From Bog-532 sp963824545 (lineage in GTDB: Bacteria; Actinomycetota; Actinomycetes; Streptosporangiales; Streptosporangiaceae), in assembly GCA_963824545.1 (NCBI GenBank), contig CAWGPP010000002.1, positions 419,438 through 483,437 of the forward strand: a stretch of 64,000 bases of DNA, read 5' to 3'. The position numbers and the translations under genes were made by a program. The notes beneath the pieces are model-generated. The model had not been told where the DNA came from, did not search any database, and saw nothing but the letters and a program-made list of their open reading frames with translations. Every line of letters begins with the position of its first letter. The first letter of the stretch is position 1. Below are positions 63,138 through 64,000 of the stretch, piece after piece.

Positions 63138-63143
63138 TATGTT

Positions 63144-64000
63144 GTGAAAAGCATGCGGACAGCGGACCAGGAGCGAAAGGCGGCGGCACACGGTGCCGTG
63201 GCCAGCGGCTCCGTGCGCCCGAGTCCGCACGGCGCGGCGGATCCCGCCGGCGCGGCCGGGCCTGAGCTGTCCGCGCAGGCCCGCGCGGAGCGCGGCACCA
63301 GGGCCCGGGTGGCCCGGCTGATCCTCGAGCTCGGGCCGTCCACGGCGTCGGTCATCGGCGGCCGGCTCGGCCTGACCCCCGCCGCCATCCGGCGGCACCT
63401 GGACACGCTGCTGGCCCAGGGCCTGATCGAGACGCGTACCGCCCGGACCTACGCCAGCCGCGGCCGCGGCCGCCCGGCCCGGCTGTTCGCGATCACCGAC
63501 GCCGGCCGCAGCGCCTTCGAGCACACCTATGACGACCTGGCCAGCAGCGCGCTCCGCTTCCTGGCCGCCGAGGCCGGCCCGGCCGCGGTCGAGAAGTTCG
63601 CCCGCCACCAGGTCTCCGAGCTGGAGCGGCGGTACGGGGCGGTGCTGGCCAGCGCGGCCCCCGGTGACCGGGTACGGGCCCTGGCCGACGCGCTGTCCGC
63701 GGACGGGTACGCCGCCTCGGCGTTCGCGGCCCCCGGCCCGGCGGCCGGCCCGCTGGCCGACGGCGAGCAGCTGTGCCAGCATCACTGCCCGGTGGCGCAC
63801 GTCGCCGCCGAGTTCCCGCAGCTGTGCGAGGCGGAGACCGAGGCCTTCAGCCGGCTGCTGGGCCGGCCCGTGCAGCGGCTGGCTACGATCGCGCACGGCG
63901 ACGGTATCTGCACCACCCACGTCACCGGCCGCTCCCTGGTGGACGAGGCCAGCGGGCCCGCACGGGCGCACGACGACACACATTCAGAGTCAACGAGGGG
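63144..64000 (+). CDS. sufR: Fe-S cluster regulator SufR, 3' end beyond window
   Basis: At least 285 residues, open to the window edge. A disordered N-terminus (~55 residues) precedes the winged helix 'RVARLILELGPSTASVIGGR' / 'GLTPAAIRRHLDTLLAQGLI' and 'GRGRPARLFAITDAGRSAFE'. The C-terminal cluster ligands are in 'LCQHHCPVAHVAAEFPQLCE' and 'HGDGICTTH', the SufR [4Fe-4S] pattern. SufR represses the suf operon when clusters are sufficient; sufB would be expected just right of the window. GTG 63144 fits the leaderless layout. Confidence 0.9.
   Translation, partial: MKSMRTADQERKAAAHGAVASGSVRPSPHGAADPAGAAGPELSAQARAERGTRARVARLILELGPSTASVIGGRLGLTPAAIRRHLDTLLAQGLIETRTARTYASRGRGRPARLFAITDAGRSAFEHTYDDLASSALRFLAAEAGPAAVEKFARHQVSELERRYGAVLASAAPGDRVRALADALSADGYAASAFAAPGPAAGPLADGEQLCQHHCPVAHVAAEFPQLCEAETEAFSRLLGRPVQRLATIAHGDGICTTHVTGRSLVDEASGPARAHDDTHSESTR

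Overview
The window is very GC-rich (about 70% or more by eye), uses many GTG starts and has WhiA, a WhiB protein, RbpA, GarA, FtsR and OpcA. These mark a filamentous-type actinobacterium (Streptomyces/Streptosporangiales-like). The left block (garA, ftsR, bifunctional nuclease, MerR gene, gcvP) matches, from memory, the Mycobacterium tuberculosis Rv1827-Rv1832 order. The right end (ctaA, ABC permease, ABC ATPase, sufR) resembles Rv1456c-Rv1460. Most genes are housekeeping genes in conserved operons.

Layout. 0-5 kb: end of a sugar-nucleotide enzyme gene, then the GarA/FtsR/nuclease/MerR regulators. 4.6-8.1 kb: a glycine riboswitch leader and gcvP. 8.2-10.8 kb: an ABC exporter pair and an unknown gene. 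11.3-14.7 kb: an extracytoplasmic flavin electron-transfer operon (frameshifted Rieske gene, haem/flavin transmembrane reductase, FMN-binding protein, ApbE). 14.8-25.3 kb: an MBL hydrolase, uvrC-rapZ-yvcK-whiA, gap-pgk-tpiA-secG and rbpA. 25.3-31.6 kb: a secreted protein, glutamate decarboxylase, and an ABC exporter with a two-component system. 31.6-39.8 kb: a RibD-like reductase, glgX, assimilatory sulfur reduction (sulfite reductase, a zinc-ribbon protein, APS reductase, CbiX-like chelatase, with a short cysteine-containing leader ORF), a phosphoribosyltransferase and whiB. 40-48.8 kb: a repeat-rich proline/tyrosine protein, an MscS-like channel, an acetate transporter, an RCK/TrkA-N protein, a DUF1707 protein and a membrane protein. 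48.7-55.6 kb: the pentose-phosphate operon tkt-tal-zwf-opcA-pgl. 55.9-64 kb: a MATE exporter, a PrsW-type protease, ctaA, an ABC exporter, a metallophosphoesterase and sufR.

The unexplained material is mainly between genes. A ~105-bp element with compensatory stem changes occurs twice, 41 kb apart, each copy next to a promoter. A 32-bp tandem-repeat family occurs at three loci; its 20-bp module is inverted relative to its 12-bp core at one of them. A mosaic GC-rich repeat family occurs at five loci, and one copy has supplied the last ~70 codons of whiA. Three conserved genes between 11.4 and 19.2 kb (Rieske, uvrC, yvcK) carry about four single-base indels. These are either assembly errors or recent damage, and the sequence alone cannot tell which. 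Several genes share a leaderless promoter layout: a -10 hexamer exactly 6 nt before the start codon.
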